Source: Hygrophila difformis (taxonomy: Eukaryota > Streptophyta > Magnoliopsida > Lamiales > Acanthaceae). Taken from it: a stretch of DNA of 64,000 bases. This document shows, one piece after another, positions 33,255 through 45,316 of this stretch. The notes under the pieces were generated by a model. It searched no databases and had not been told where the DNA came from. It worked only from the letters and a program-made list of their open reading frames with translations. The DNA lies in assembly GCA_030278955.1 (NCBI GenBank), contig JAOANR010000004.1, positions 496,001 to 560,000 on the forward strand, given 5' to 3'. Position 1 is the first letter of the stretch, and every line of letters begins with the position of its first letter. Both the position numbers and the translations under genes were made by a program.

Positions 33255-35551
33255 TCTTCCCACTGTATGAGTATTTTCCCAAAATATTGTGTTTTTATTT
33301 ACTCGTGTCACGAAACTGTGCATCCCGAAAGCGCACGGAGTCAAAAATTGCAGTAATTTATAGTAAGTACCGGATCGTTCACTGGAGGATGTGCGATGGA
33401 AGCAGGGCCCACGTCGTTTACTAAGATTTTCCACTCGGTTACTCGTTTCAAGTTTTGCGAGGGTTTCTATCAACTACTTGACATAATTTAAATCCAGATC
33501 TTGAAAGCAGTAAAAATTATTCTACAAAGCATGGTAAACTAGATCGAAGAAGACAATTAAATTTATACTACGAAAGCAATATAAAATTATGCTACACTAT
33601 CTAGAAAGCAGGTTTAAATATGACAGAAGGGACAGGGAGGAAATAATAAAGATTGGACAAGATTCAGATGAAACATAGTTAAACTTCCATTTTTATACAC
33701 AGATCTTAGCTTGGGATAATCCTCTAGTTAGCTAACTCTCATGCTTTCTATACCATGTTCCCTTTAACAGACAGGTACTTATGGTGAGAGTTTACATGCT
33801 CTTACGACCTCAATTTCTAAGATACCACAGACTCACAACTGCCCTCACATGGCCATGCTAAGGCGTATCATTCATCTGTGGTGGATAAGCAACACCTAAC
33901 ATATCATTAGTTGACATGCCAAGTACTCCTGTCATTCCCCCATGTCACACCCAAAGTTTCAAATCAAGCCCCAAACCATTCCATAACTCTCAAACCTTTT
34001 AAAAGATGGACAGCCCCTAATTCTTCCGAGTGACCTCTATGAAAGCATTTAAAGGAAAGCAGTAAAGAAAGCTGTAAAGAAAGCATTTAAATCTATCACT
34101 CGGAAGCATTAAAAACGTCTCTTTCCGTTAGTATAAAAGAGCCCCTGGTTTTGGTGACCAGATGCAGATCAAGAACCCCCGAGATATCAATAAGCCACAG
34201 GGCTTACAACATCTGGGTAGTTATGAGATACAAACTAAATGCAACAGATCCATAAATGAACCTATTCCGGATGTACTCACTCAAGACTCAATTCTAGACT
34301 TTGGCAGAAGAAGATAGTAGTCGAAGGAATACTCGACCTTACCTTAGAAATTCACCAAGGCCTATATGTTATTCCTCTAGTATTATTTATCACATCTCAT
34401 CTATACCCAAGTGGATATTGATTTGATGCGATATCTAATACAAGATTTCCAACACACAACAATTTTGAGAAACCAATTGATATTTGAAAATCATTCCCTA
34501 GACAGGTACTAAACTCTCAATTAAAACACAGATCCTTTCAGTCTAGATGAGACCTAATCGCTGACCCTGCTTCTAAGCTCTCAAAATCAACCCCCAGTGG
34601 AAGATGAATTAGTCATAACTATTGAATTTATCCCTTACTCAGATCCGGATTTTATAAAGGAATTTTTGTTGGAAGTTTATTATGCAACATCAGATTTAAA
34701 TCAAGACTTCTGTGTCCAAGGGGAAGGATCCCCAAAATAGCAATAAGACCAGAACATCTACATAATAGTATCATGCATACAAGTATATGAAAAGGAAAAT
34801 AAAAGACCCCAAAATATAAGGTGGGGTTAGACAGAATGTGATACACAAAGATGGATTAGCCTAAGATGAGAAGAAATTGGCTAAAAGGGTGCCAGAGATA
34901 GTTGAGGTTTTCCGGACTGCAAACATCTGCTGTCCGGTTCCCAATTATCCCAGATGAATGATTGTAGACAGAAAGAATCCCAATCAACAGTGACCGCCGT
35001 CATTTAGTTTTCTTTTGTCTGTGAGTGGAAGAAAAACCCACATATTTCTTGCTGTAATATGTCTTAACTGATGTTGGTAGGCATCAGTTAATACCATTGC
35101 AACTTGAATTCAGGTTGAGAAATTAAGATAAGGAGAATTAAAACTGTATCTGATTAGGAATTGGCTGAGTGACTAATCGAAACTCTTAGTGAAGAGAACG
35201 CTCGCCGAAGCTTCCACCAACCACTAACCAGACCATGCAAAATAACAGATAATGATTAACACACAGAAGACGGGTTAGTCGATATCCCTGTGAAAGGACC
35301 TTTCACCAACATTAATCTGTGGTGTTTCTCATTATCCGTTCATACACACAATGAAAGAGAAAAACATAAAAGTAAGAAAATATTTTTAGTATTGTGTGGG
35401 TGTTAAGCACATAATAAGTAGACACTAATGGGTTGAAAGGTGTAATGGATAAAGTTAGGTGAAATGGGCCTAGGCCCAATACACAACCATGCAACTTACA
35501 CAAATCATGAAAGAAAATATTTTTGGAGTTTTCAAAATAGAAGGGATAGTT

Positions 35552-35997
35552 CAATTCGAATTACTGGGGTAATTCGAATTGAGAATGCATGAAAAATGAA
35601 GTATGATCTTACCCAATTAATCCTTGCAAAGGAATGAGATATCATCTAATTCGAATTGGACAACTCGAATTGATGAAGTCCTTTCCTTGCTCAAAATTGA
35701 CTAAGGCATGTACCTCAAGAGGAAGGTGAATTCGAATTGTCCAGCAATTCGAATTAATTCGAATTGGACAATTCGAATTGGTAAGAGATGGAAAAATAAA
35801 CTAAGGCATGAATGGGTGGTATGCAATACAATGTGGTTTCTCATGCCAATTCGAATTGTGTGAACCAATTCGAATTAATTCGAATTAGAGAATTCGAATT
35901 GGTTGGAAACCTCATGAAGAAATTTTTGGTTGTGCAATTCGAATTTCTTAGGCAATTCGAGATAATTCGAATTGCCTCAATTCGAATTACACATTTT
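35552..35997. repeat. AATTCGAATT array, distal, in Athila-2 left LTR
   Basis: About fifteen copies of the 10-bp palindrome AATTCGAATT or close variants in 445 bp. They are often set as single, double (AATTCGAATTAATTCGAATT), single, with 4-12 bp between. It lies downstream of the TATA box in element orientation. Confidence 0.92.
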
Positions 35998-36856
35998 CAA
36001 ACACTAACAATTTTTGTTCTCACAAGTATGGGTTAGGTGTACACTGTGCTTGTAATGATGGGTTTAGATTTACCAAATCCCTCATCTCACATCAGTGTCA
36101 CTTCACAGCCACCCTAGTGAGGTTTTCAAGAAATAAACAAACACATGTCCAGTGGGTATTGGCAAGATTCAAACCCTATTTCTACAAACAAAGGATTCAA
36201 AGATCAAAGAACCTAAAACATCTAGTTATCTAAGAACTACATGAATAAACTAAGAACACTCAAGTTATCTAAGGTAGCAAGAAAACATAACCAAGGCAGA
36301 AAAATAAGACATAAAAGTAAACTCTAACAGACCCTAAAAACATCTAAAACCTAAGAACACTTATTTGAAGCTCTAAGGCACAAAATCAAGCCAAAAACCC
36401 ACCAAACATGCATTTATTGAGTTTGAATGTCAACTAGGACATAATAAATGTAACCTAGTTGAAACAAACAAACATGCCAAGCATTTATTTCTAAAGAAAG
36501 CATTAAAGAGTGCCAAAACACATGAATAACACCATTTCTGGAAATTTTTCTTGTATTGACACTTTGAAAGCAAAATAAAGAACCCAAAACCATCATTAAC
36601 TTGAAGGTAGGGTTTATTCTAACTAGAAAGCATGTAAAAATCTGGAAATGGCTACTCTAAGGGTTACACAAACTGCTTCTATACTAAACTAAGATCAAAG
36701 CATGTAAAAACTATACTACTTGCAAGAAAACTAAACTAAACTAAACTAAACTACCTACCTAACCCTTAAGGGGTGTGGAACCTCCTGCTGTTCTTTTTGT
36801 CCCAGCTGCTTTTTGGTTAAAATTCTTGATCCCCTTGTTCTGTTGTGGAAGGTCTG

Positions 36857-36865
36857 CTTTTATAG
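36857..36865 (-). promoter_or_regulatory. TATA box of Athila-2 left LTR
   Basis: CTATAAAAG on the minus strand, about 60 bp downstream of the proximal AATTCGAATT array. Transcription would start around 36830. The same box is at 55823-55815 in the other LTR. Confidence 0.75.
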
Positions 36866-36926
36866 ACAAATTTCGAAACCCTAGGCCCACCAATGTTGTG
36901 CACATGCTCCACAGCTTCAATGAGTG

Positions 36927-37320
36927 AAGTTCGAATTATCTCAATCAATTCGAATTAATTCGAATTGTGAGATCTCTTCCTTGAGCTGGAAATGTGGCCT
37001 TCAGTTGTCAATTCGAATTGTTGTGAAGAATTCAAATTGATCTTTTCTCGAATTGGATGAGGGTTTCTGCTTGGCTTCCTTGCATTTGTTTGGCAATTCG
37101 AATTGTTTGTGCCAATTCGAATTAATTCGAATTAGACAATTCGAATTGCACTTCTTCTTGCCTTTGGGTTCCTTCTCTTCATTCCCTAATTCGAATTATT
37201 CAAGACAATTCGAATTAGCTCTTCTGCATCCTTCCCAACACTTAACCACTTCTTGTTCTCTTCAGCAATTCGAATTGTTTGTGCCAATTCGAATTAATTC
37301 GAATTGCACAACTCGAATTG
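36927..37320. repeat. AATTCGAATT array, promoter-proximal, in Athila-2 left LTR
   Basis: About a dozen AATTCGAATT words, including three of the 20-bp doubles, lying upstream of the LTR TATA box on the minus strand. Confidence 0.92.
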
Positions 37321-37653
37321 TGCTTCAACACTTAGCCAAAATTCAGTTGTGGGATTTTCAATCTTTTTCCCATCTTTTTGGATTTTTGTGGGCTATATTA
37401 TTCTTTTGCCCATCTTTTCATTCCTTTTTCTTTTCTTTTTCCTTTTTTCATGTTTTTGGATTTTTCTAACACAAATACAATTTAAAATTGCATATTTTGT
37501 GTCTTTTTATTACCGGCTCGATGTTTTTACAAACTAGCATTAATCTGTTAAATTCAACTGCTTTCTTATTACAATAAGATGGAAACACGATCAAAATGTC
37601 CGTCTCAGACACGGAAATGGATTGAAAATAATGGTCAATTTTGGCCATTATCA

Positions 37654-39289
37654 ACATCCTCACATTTAATACTAGTCGTCCCCGAGCAGTCAGAGTCAGT
37701 GCTCCTAGGAGCTTGGACTCTGCATATTCAATCCATTTGCGTGGCCTCAGAAACTTCATTCTTCTTTTATTGGGATAAGACAATCAAAATTACAAGTATT
37801 AAACTCTCTTGGTTGCAGTGTTGAATGGAATGATACTTCTCACTTGCATGAACACACAAACCAATCATTATTGTTAATTCTTCTTGAATAGGTGTTTAGA
37901 AAAATTCATTGGCTTACTTCTTGAATTCAAGCATGACATGATCATTGATTAATAGAAACAGAGCCTCACATATAGTAGAATCGGAAATGTCACTCACTCT
38001 CAAAGTTGGCTTTTTAAACAATACGCTCATAATCAAATTCAAGTAAATTCTCCCATAAGCTTGCAATTAGACCAACTCGCCACTGGCTCATTTCCTCAAA
38101 TCGAGATCCCGAGGTCTTATTCAAGGTTATAACGGGGCATACGGTTGTAACATTTGGTAGGAAAGGAAAAATATTGGGCTAAAAAGTGACACGACACCAT
38201 TCCACCATAACTTGGCATTTTTTTAGAATTTATGATCATCGTTATTTCTTTCTTTCTTTTGTTTTTCTTTCTTTTTCTATTGCATGACATTAGACTTCGT
38301 CTAATTTGCTTTGTCATTTGCAATTTATTCTTGTTGAATAGATCTCAACTTCTCTCTCTCTCTCTTTTTTTTTTTTGAATCGGTTTATAGCATACCGATT
38401 GATACATATTTGATGATAAAAAATTATAATGCCTTGATGGAGTGGCTCATGTACACTTGGGTTTGATTTTCTTGGTCTTTTTGTAAGGCTGAGAATAATA
38501 TAGTGGTTTCAAAGAAAAATTAGGTTAAAGGCTCAAGTTGGTTAATCCTAAAGGGAAAATGTTTTTGGGTTTGGAATTCAAACGAAAGCCAAAATTTTGG
38601 GTTTTCTAAGTGCCTCGATCATTTGCTTGATTTCGGGAATATGGCATGGTCTTGAATCGGTCCCAATCGCAAGTTCTAGTGTCCTTTAATCGAATTGATT
38701 TTCACACAACAAGGAATAGAATGAGTAAAGGTGACTCATGGCTCAGATCTCACATGGTATGGTTTGATTATGTCATACTTTCATTCTCAAATTTAACCTT
38801 TGAAAAATTCTTACAACTTATTCAATCAAATTCTCAATATGAAGATTTGTTTTTCTTTCAAGTGATCATATCATTGGATTTTTATAGCTCAAAACTTCGA
38901 GAATTCATGTCATGCATATTTTTAATTGTTTTATCCCAATGTAATAGTCTGAAGATTTCATCATCAACCTAAATTCAATATGTGAATTTAGGTGACAGAT
39001 TTATGCTTGTTTTATGCCGGTTTGTTTAATTGAAAGCAGTAAAAAGACACTGTGATCATGCAAGCATGTCACAACTTGTTTTTTGGCGTGACAGTCACTT
39101 ATTCATCTTGGACTGCCACACATCTTTTTCAAATAATAGAGAACTCAAGACGAAATTCTCTTGTGGAAAGCAGTAAATGTACATCAGTTACACTAGATTT
39201 CCATGGTGAGGATTGGAAGTGCACTGAATGAATGGAAAATCTAATGCATGATGTTTACAATGGAGCTCGCATGAATGTAATCACTTAGC
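37654..39289 (-). other. Athila-2 non-coding region between post-pol ORF and 3' LTR
   Basis: No domain is seen in the small ORFs. On the minus strand the sequence next to the LTR is AAATGTGAGGATGT (37667-37654), taken as the polypurine-tract region. A CT-rich/T-rich run lies at 38350-38376. Confidence 0.6.
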
Positions 39290-42200
39290 TTAGTCCTTCT
39301 TCTCCGTGGGCTGTGTGGAGGATCCGGTGGCATCTCCTGGATGGGATGGGAACTTGCTGAGGATGGTCTTCATCATTTCGGCTTGATTGTCGAACATTCT
39401 GGCTTGACTGGCGAACACTGCTTCGAACATTTTTCTATTCTTTTCCTCACTCTCAGTCCTTTCTTGATGCTGCCTTGCTGCTTCCTTTCTGAACTCCTCT
39501 TCTCTCTCAAGCATTCTCAGCCTAAACTCTTCCTCTTTCTGCATTTGTTTCTCGTGAGTCGAAACTCTTCCTCTTCTCTCTCAAGCATATCAATAAGATC
39601 GCTCTCTGCAAAAACTGTTAGATCTACTCCTTGGGCCTCACAAATTCTCCTGATGAGGTTGGGATAACATAAAGCAGCAGCTCTGGTGCCCGTGACTTTT
39701 GTTGTCATGACATGAAAAATCTGCTCCCCCACGTTGATCTTCAGTCCATGCCAAATCTTGGCAAAACCCTTCAACATTCGACCAGATGTTTCATGTGCGT
39801 GAGGGTTTGGCCTAACCTTCGACATGTAGAAGTCATAGGAGGGTTGAAACTCCAGCTTCAGGTGCTTTGCTTTGAAGGGGATTTCACCAGTGTAGCTCTC
39901 AGCAGTAAGGGACCTAGTGATGTTGTCGTGATATTGCCTGTCAGCTGCCCTGCTTGCTCCCTTCTCAAAATGCTCAGATGTCGGGATTTCTGACCTCCAG
40001 TTGGGTGTGCCAAGGAAGTTGTTCAAGTATTCTCCAGAGATGTTTACATCAACTCCTCGCACCCAACTTGTCTTTCGTGTGGCATTGATGTTGCAGTAGA
40101 ATTCCCGAACCAATTCTGCTATCCCGGGTTCAGCGTGATGCTTAAGGAACTCAGCCCATCCGTGGTTTTCTTTTAGCGTGAGTAGCATCGGATGATCTAC
40201 CAATTCTGGACTGAATCCTTTATCAGGGACGAATGTTCCACCCAGTGCCATGTATCTTCCCGCATTCTGCTCATTCCCATTGAACCTCCTCATTAAGTCA
40301 GCGTCATCCAAGATGGGGAATTTTTTGTACTTCTTGGTAGCTACACCCAGTCTGCCCTTTGAAGTGGTGTTCGCCTAGTAATCAGCCGATCGTACTGATC
40401 CGGTTGATTCTTGGGTTCCCTGGGTTCCTGCTTGTTCTCCATCAGAGTCGGAATTGTCCCTTGGCTGTTCCCTCTGTTCAGTTTGCTTGTGCTGTTCTTA
40501 TTCAACCTGTGTACTTGGTTGTGGTTCTTCCTCATTTTGTCCCAACTCAGTTTCTTCACCTCCTTGAGTTGCTCCCTGCTCGTGCGTATTACAAGGATCT
40601 TCATGGAATACAGAATTTAAGAAATCCTCGGGAAGATAGGGATCGGCAACATGTTGGTATTCTTGTTGTGATGCCTCAACTTCCCTCCCGATGTTAAGGT
40701 CTCCCAATTGTTCTTCCATGTCGTCTCCTTGCTCTATGGGAATATTGAGATCGTAATGGAGGATCTTCTGAAATGTCTTGTCCTTGAAGATATCTTCTAT
40801 GGTATCCATTTCTGCTTGCTCACCTCCACTGCTACCTTCAGTTCTTACTGTTTCTTGCACTGTGGGTTGCGGTTGAGCGATAGCTGCTGCCAGAGATTGT
40901 GCAGCTATTTCATTCAGATCATTCACAAGTTCAGCTGTCTTCTTCCTTGATTCTTCAAGTCTGACATTGCCCTCATGCACCATTTCCTCTATCTCCTCTG
41001 TGGGTCGCATTGCCTCCATTGCTTTCTCAACATCCGCCTTTGTGTCATTTCTGCGAGCAGTAGATCTCTTTACTTGTTCCTCCTTCTCCCTGGCCCATTC
41101 TACTGGCTCAGCTTTCACCTTGACAGGAATAATGTCGGTTCCGCTGATTATCTGACAATCATCGTCCCCGACCTCAACCTGTGTTTCAGTGTCAGCTTTC
41201 TTCTTCTTCTCCAGCTCAGTCTGCAATTTTTCAGCAGCTTTTTGATTCTCCTCTTCCTCTCGGGCTTTTCTAATATTTTACTCCATTTCTGCCTTCCTGG
41301 CGTCTTCTTCTGCTTTCTTGGCCTCCTCTTCAGCTGCCTTGGCCATTTGTTCTTTCCAAAGTCGATTTTTCTCGGCCCTTGCAGCTTCCATTTTCTGCTT
41401 CCACTCCTCCGTCTCTTTTGCCATTTCGATCTCAGCCTCCTCCTTCTCCCTTCTTGCTCTTTCAGCTTGTCGGGCCTCGTACTCGGCTTTCTTCTGTGCC
41501 TCAATCCTATCCATCTCAGCTTCCTCTTGAGCTATCCTTGCTGCTTCTGCATCGGCTTGCACTTGGGCCTTACGCTGTTGTTCTTTCTTGGATAACTCAA
41601 TGGCTTGCTTCTTGCCTTTGTCTTTTTGCTTGGGAGGTTCATCATAGAATTTGGGCACAGGGGGAATGATCCTTGGCTGACTCGGAGGTTCTTGGATTTT
41701 GATCTGAGGCTCAGCAGACTTTTCAGACTTTTCTTTATCTGCCAACCTTATCAGTTTTCTCTTCTTCTTGGGTGGCTCTGGTTCGGATTCAGTCTGAGAG
41801 GGTTCAGATTCGGCAGGCTCAGATTGCTCGGAGGTCGGATCGACATAATCGTCAATGATCTGTTCTTCATCCTCAACACTCAATCCAAATTCCGGTCCTT
41901 TGATCTTTAGAAATTTTTGGATGAATTTAGGCTCAGACATGGCTGTGAGTTGCGCAGTCCATTTTAGTGTGAAATATCTGCCTAGGACACCTTGGAATCC
42001 CGTGTTATACTGCAAACGAGGTCGGTGTTCTTGACAGTGCCTTAGACCTTCTGCATCCATTTCACGTAACAGGTCGAGGAACTTCTTTTTCATCTCCGTG
42101 TACAAGGTGTCCATGATGTCCGCCTCTTTTTCCTTTAGGTGTCCTAGGTCTCGGACTGGTGGAATGTTGAGATACTCCAAACACTTGTTTTTGCCCATGA

Positions 42201-43192
42201 CTGAGATCTGTTTCCTCTTGCGTCCCATTCTGTCCCATGATCTGTTTCGAATCATCGCGATGCATTCAGCTCTCATCAGCTCGAAATTGGGCATCCCCTT
42301 CATTGTAGTCTCTCGGGGCTCAATTGCCGGAATCCTTTGTGGTAAGAAGACTGGCAAAATCTCCACATTTCCCGGAGGTATTACTACTCCCGGTCTTAGT
42401 ACAGACTTCCTGATGTCCTTTTCCCATTTTCCCCATGCAATCATGTATTCCCCCCACAGTGCCCTGACTGCTTTTGTTTTCTCAATAATCGAGTCCAGCA
42501 TGGGAGTGTGGTGGGCTTGTCCGTAGTTCAGTACTGCCTGGAGAGAGTCCCGGAAGTTGAATGTCATTTCAGTATGACGCTCTTTTGCACGCAATGTCAG
42601 CCATAGCTGCTCCTCCGGTCCGCCAATGGTCCCATTGTCGAATAGTTCCTTCTTGTACGTAAATGGAAAGGTCTCCGGCATGGAGAGTACACCAGTTGAC
42701 GCAACTAAGTGTGGTGACGTCATGGGGGCATAATGCATTTTTACTTCCCTTGTAATGGGTGGTTGGATGAGGACTGGATCAAAGGCTGAGGCTCTCCTAT
42801 CTCCGAAGTGGATTTCAAGCATTCTGTTCCAATAAGCCTTCTGTCGTTTCATCCTCCAAACCATCCGCTCATAGTGAACTTTCGGCTCATCAAACCGTTG
42901 ATCGTACCTTGCCTCATCGAACTCTTGGTTCCAGAAGTTACATACATGTTGGCAAAAGTCTCTTTCGAGGCCCGTCGCTCTATCATTTCTTTCTTCCTCT
43001 GGAATCGCATTCAACCAATGGTCCTTCATTTCGAACCTCCATTCAATCTGGTGGTCCATAGGCAGGTTATGCTCATTCCTTATGGCCACCCTATTTTCCT
43101 CTGCCTCTTTCTTCAGCCTCTCAATTTCCAAGAAGGCACTATCTGGAGTTGTCTTTGGAAGACCCATCAGAGAATCTATAATGAATTGATCC
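39290..43192 (-). pseudogene. Athila-2 post-pol ORF (env-position), main exon, broken by three stops and a frameshift
   Basis: One minus-strand frame runs from the acceptor at 43192 for about 1290 codons. It is broken by TAA at 41280-41278, TAA at 40500-40498, TAG at 40377-40375, and a frameshift near 39545. The first 629 codons after the ATG at 43167 begin with a charged region, then a Trp/Arg-rich part, an acidic Ser/Glu stretch, a nuclear-localisation-like PKKKRK (about 41775-41748), and a long Ala/Glu/Lys/Arg coiled coil (41600-41280). The last third (40311-39517, words VRGVDVNISGEYLNNFLGTP, EIPFKAKHLKLEF) looks like the plant 'putative transposon protein' domain found after pol in Athila elements. 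No signal peptide or membrane segment is seen, so an envelope role is not supported. Upstream exon: 44572-44609. Confidence 0.8.
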
Positions 43193-44571
43193 CTGGAGAG
43201 AAAACAGTTGGACTATTTTTAACAAATTTTTGATAAGTGGATCCGAGTTGAAAGTCAACATCCTCACATTTTGAGCTAAGCTCTAAATGTGAGTTAATTG
43301 GTTTCTAATCGAATTTATAGAAAGAAAAACATAGAGCTGGATTGTTAAATCTAACTCTTATTAAAGCAAAAATAAGGAAAGCAAGAGAGAGATAAGGATC
43401 TTGGATCCTTAAAATTTTTCTTAGACTATAAATAGTCTAAGATGTTTTTGGGTGGTCGAAAGATCAAAAAGAGAATATTTCGTAGGTTGTTGAGCCTACG
43501 AAAGGATTTTTGATTTTTCTCATCACTTAACAAGTGATTGAAATCATGTGAGATAGGGGAGATGAGAGATTAATGATGAAAAGCAAATGCAAGCGACAAA
43601 TTATGCAATTACTAGTATGTCATAATGGACCATGAAAAGAAATAAGAATAAAATGAGAGTAGAAGTAGACATGCATACATACAAAAGGTGATTTTTGGAT
43701 TTTTTATGAAAAGTGTTGACTTGTTTATTTAATGAAATTGGGGGTGTAAGTGGTCCCCCATTTGGATTTTGTTTTGGGAAGTGGGTTTTTAAGGAATATA
43801 AACAAAACATTCCTTGTGAACATTCCCCACTTGTCTTTTTACACATAAATGCCATGCCAAAAGTGTTGGAAAAATTTTGGCATGGTTTCGTCTGTACCAT
43901 GTGTCCCGGATGTGCAAACATCAACTTCTAGAATTGAGTTTGCAAAGTGTGGGCAACATGTACACGACAAAAGCATTTATTACTAAAATACTCATGTAAT
44001 ATAACACACACAACCATAAAAACAAACAAGCACAAATGGTCCGTACATACTAATGTAATGCATAAATCTTTCCAGAAATCATGCTGCAAAACATGGATTT
44101 TCAGACATCATTAGCATGCATTGTCCGTCATCATCATCAAGCATATAATGATCAAAACAACAGTGACTAAAAGAAAATGTCACAGTGTTCATCCTACTCA
44201 CAGGTTACCAAAATCACAAAGCAATCACAAAATAAACAGGGCAATAGAACAACACCACAAAAATAACGGTAACAGAATTTTTCGAGGGTTATGCAACCTT
44301 CATTTTCAAAATGAACATCCCTTAAGAACACAGAAACCTTCGAACCCTAAAAAATGGCAGTTACTACAAAAAGCCCTAGAAACCTAGGTTCTGCCATAAG
44401 CAGTTCTACCCCTTAATATACTACACCCAGTCATCTCCGATCACTTTCCGGCTCTCTCCGATGTAAAATCAAAGCACATTCCCCTCCCTATCCCCGATTT
44501 CGCAAGGAATACGAAGAGACAAAACTGAAAACTGCGAAAACAGAGTGCGAAAATGTAAAAGAACCACTTAC
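43193..44571 (-). other. Predicted GT-AG intron of the Athila-2 post-pol gene (1379 bp)
   Basis: Donor GG|GTAAGTGG at 44571 and acceptor TTTTCTCTCCAG ending at 43193, both strong. The 12-codon first exon ends in phase 2 and the next exon starts with the one base needed, giving nine further in-frame codons up to the ATG at 43167 with no stop. It is not transcript-supported. Confidence 0.65.
43255..43290. repeat. Polypurine-tract-like copy with hairpin, in the intron
   Basis: TCAACATCCTCACATTT (43255-43271) is identical to the LTR junction word at 37651-37667. It runs into an inverted repeat, CACATTTTGAGC / GCTCTAAATGTG. Confidence 0.75.
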
Positions 44572-44609
44572 CCCCGACTCGCGCTTGGATTAGACGAAGA
44601 GGACGCCAT
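44572..44609 (-). CDS. Predicted first coding exon of the Athila-2 post-pol gene
   Basis: The first ATG after the TATA box (44609) opens a 12-codon exon rich in Ser and Ala, ending at a GTAAGT donor in phase 2. The leader between the TATA box and this ATG is about 110 nt, pyrimidine-rich and without any earlier ATG. The joined frame leads directly into the main exon at 43192. Confidence 0.6.
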
Positions 44610-44747
44610 TTCCGAGCAGTTTGAACGGAGGAAAAAGTCGAGAAAATGCGACTGGTTTCGCGAGGAAGACAGTTTTCGCGAGAGAGAGAACACGGGAGGT
44701 TTTGGGAGAATGAAAAGTGAAAGTGATGGAAGTGGGGGGGAAACAAG

Positions 44748-44760
44748 GGTATATAAAGAA
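44748..44760 (-). promoter_or_regulatory. TATA box of an internal Athila-2 promoter
   Basis: The minus strand reads TTCTTTATATACC. It lies about 15 bp downstream of the AATTCGAATT array and about 140 bp upstream of the first ATG, followed by a pyrimidine-rich leader. This is the same layout as the LTR promoter. Confidence 0.6.
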
Positions 44761-44771
44761 TTCGGACAGGG

Positions 44772-45316
44772 AGGTTCGAATTATTTCATCAATTCGAATT
44801 AATTCGAATTGATGGTTTCTGTGAGGGGTGCGAGTTATTCAGGCCAATTCGAATTAATTCGAATTGGCTTGAAAGACAAAAATACACGCACAAGTTCGAA
44901 TTCTGAATCAATTCGAATTAATTCGAATTGACTCACAATTCGAACCTGGTGGTGGGGATTGACTTCGCATAGAAATGCTTTTGTGAGCTAATTCGAATTA
45001 TTGGTGTGGTTCGAATTAATTCGAACTTCTCCACAATTCGAATTGCTCACTTGCATAAGAGAATGCCTTTTGTATGCTAATTCGAATAAGTCAGGCAATT
45101 CGAATTAATTCGAATTGCCTTATAATTCGAATTGCAATACTTGACCAAATAAAACATCCGGAAGTTCTGCCTTGGGTGCCAATTCGAATTTGCATATTAA
45201 TTCGAATTAATTCGAATTGCCTGCATAATTCGAATTAACCAATCCGAGAGTGAAAATTTCCAAGGCAAAATGTCTTATGTGGTATGTTCCAAGCAATTCG
45301 AATTAATTCGAATTTT
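44772..45316. repeat. AATTCGAATT array upstream of the internal Athila-2 promoter
   Basis: At least eighteen AATTCGAATT or TTCGAATT words in 545 bp, including seven 20-bp doubles (about 44790, 44846, 44909, 45010, 45096, 45199, 45295). The same single-double-single modules are found in both LTRs. Confidence 0.93.

Larger units (their letters stand above)
32953..37653 (-). repeat. Athila-2 3' LTR (4701 bp)
   Basis: On the plus strand it starts TGACGAGTTTCGCTAACACG and ends GGCCATTATCA. It matches 51914-56611 almost base for base. It contains two AATTCGAATT arrays, a TATA box CTATAAAAG (36865-36857, minus) and degenerate copies of its own LTR/primer-site junction near 33094-33254. The small ORFs (such as 37053-37469) are found in both LTRs and carry no known domain. 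Confidence 0.95.

Noticed and set aside
37053..37469. 138-codon ORF present in both Athila-2 LTRs
   Set aside because: It runs through the AATTCGAATT array and a T-rich stretch. Its presence in both LTRs only reflects LTR identity.
39290..43167. Calling the Athila-2 post-pol ORF an envelope gene
   Set aside because: No signal peptide, membrane segment or cleavage site is seen. It has instead a nuclear-localisation-like word and a coiled coil.
43601..43931. ORFs of 107 and 72 codons on opposite strands inside the predicted Athila-2 intron
   Set aside because: They overlap each other, have no domain, and lie between strong splice sites.
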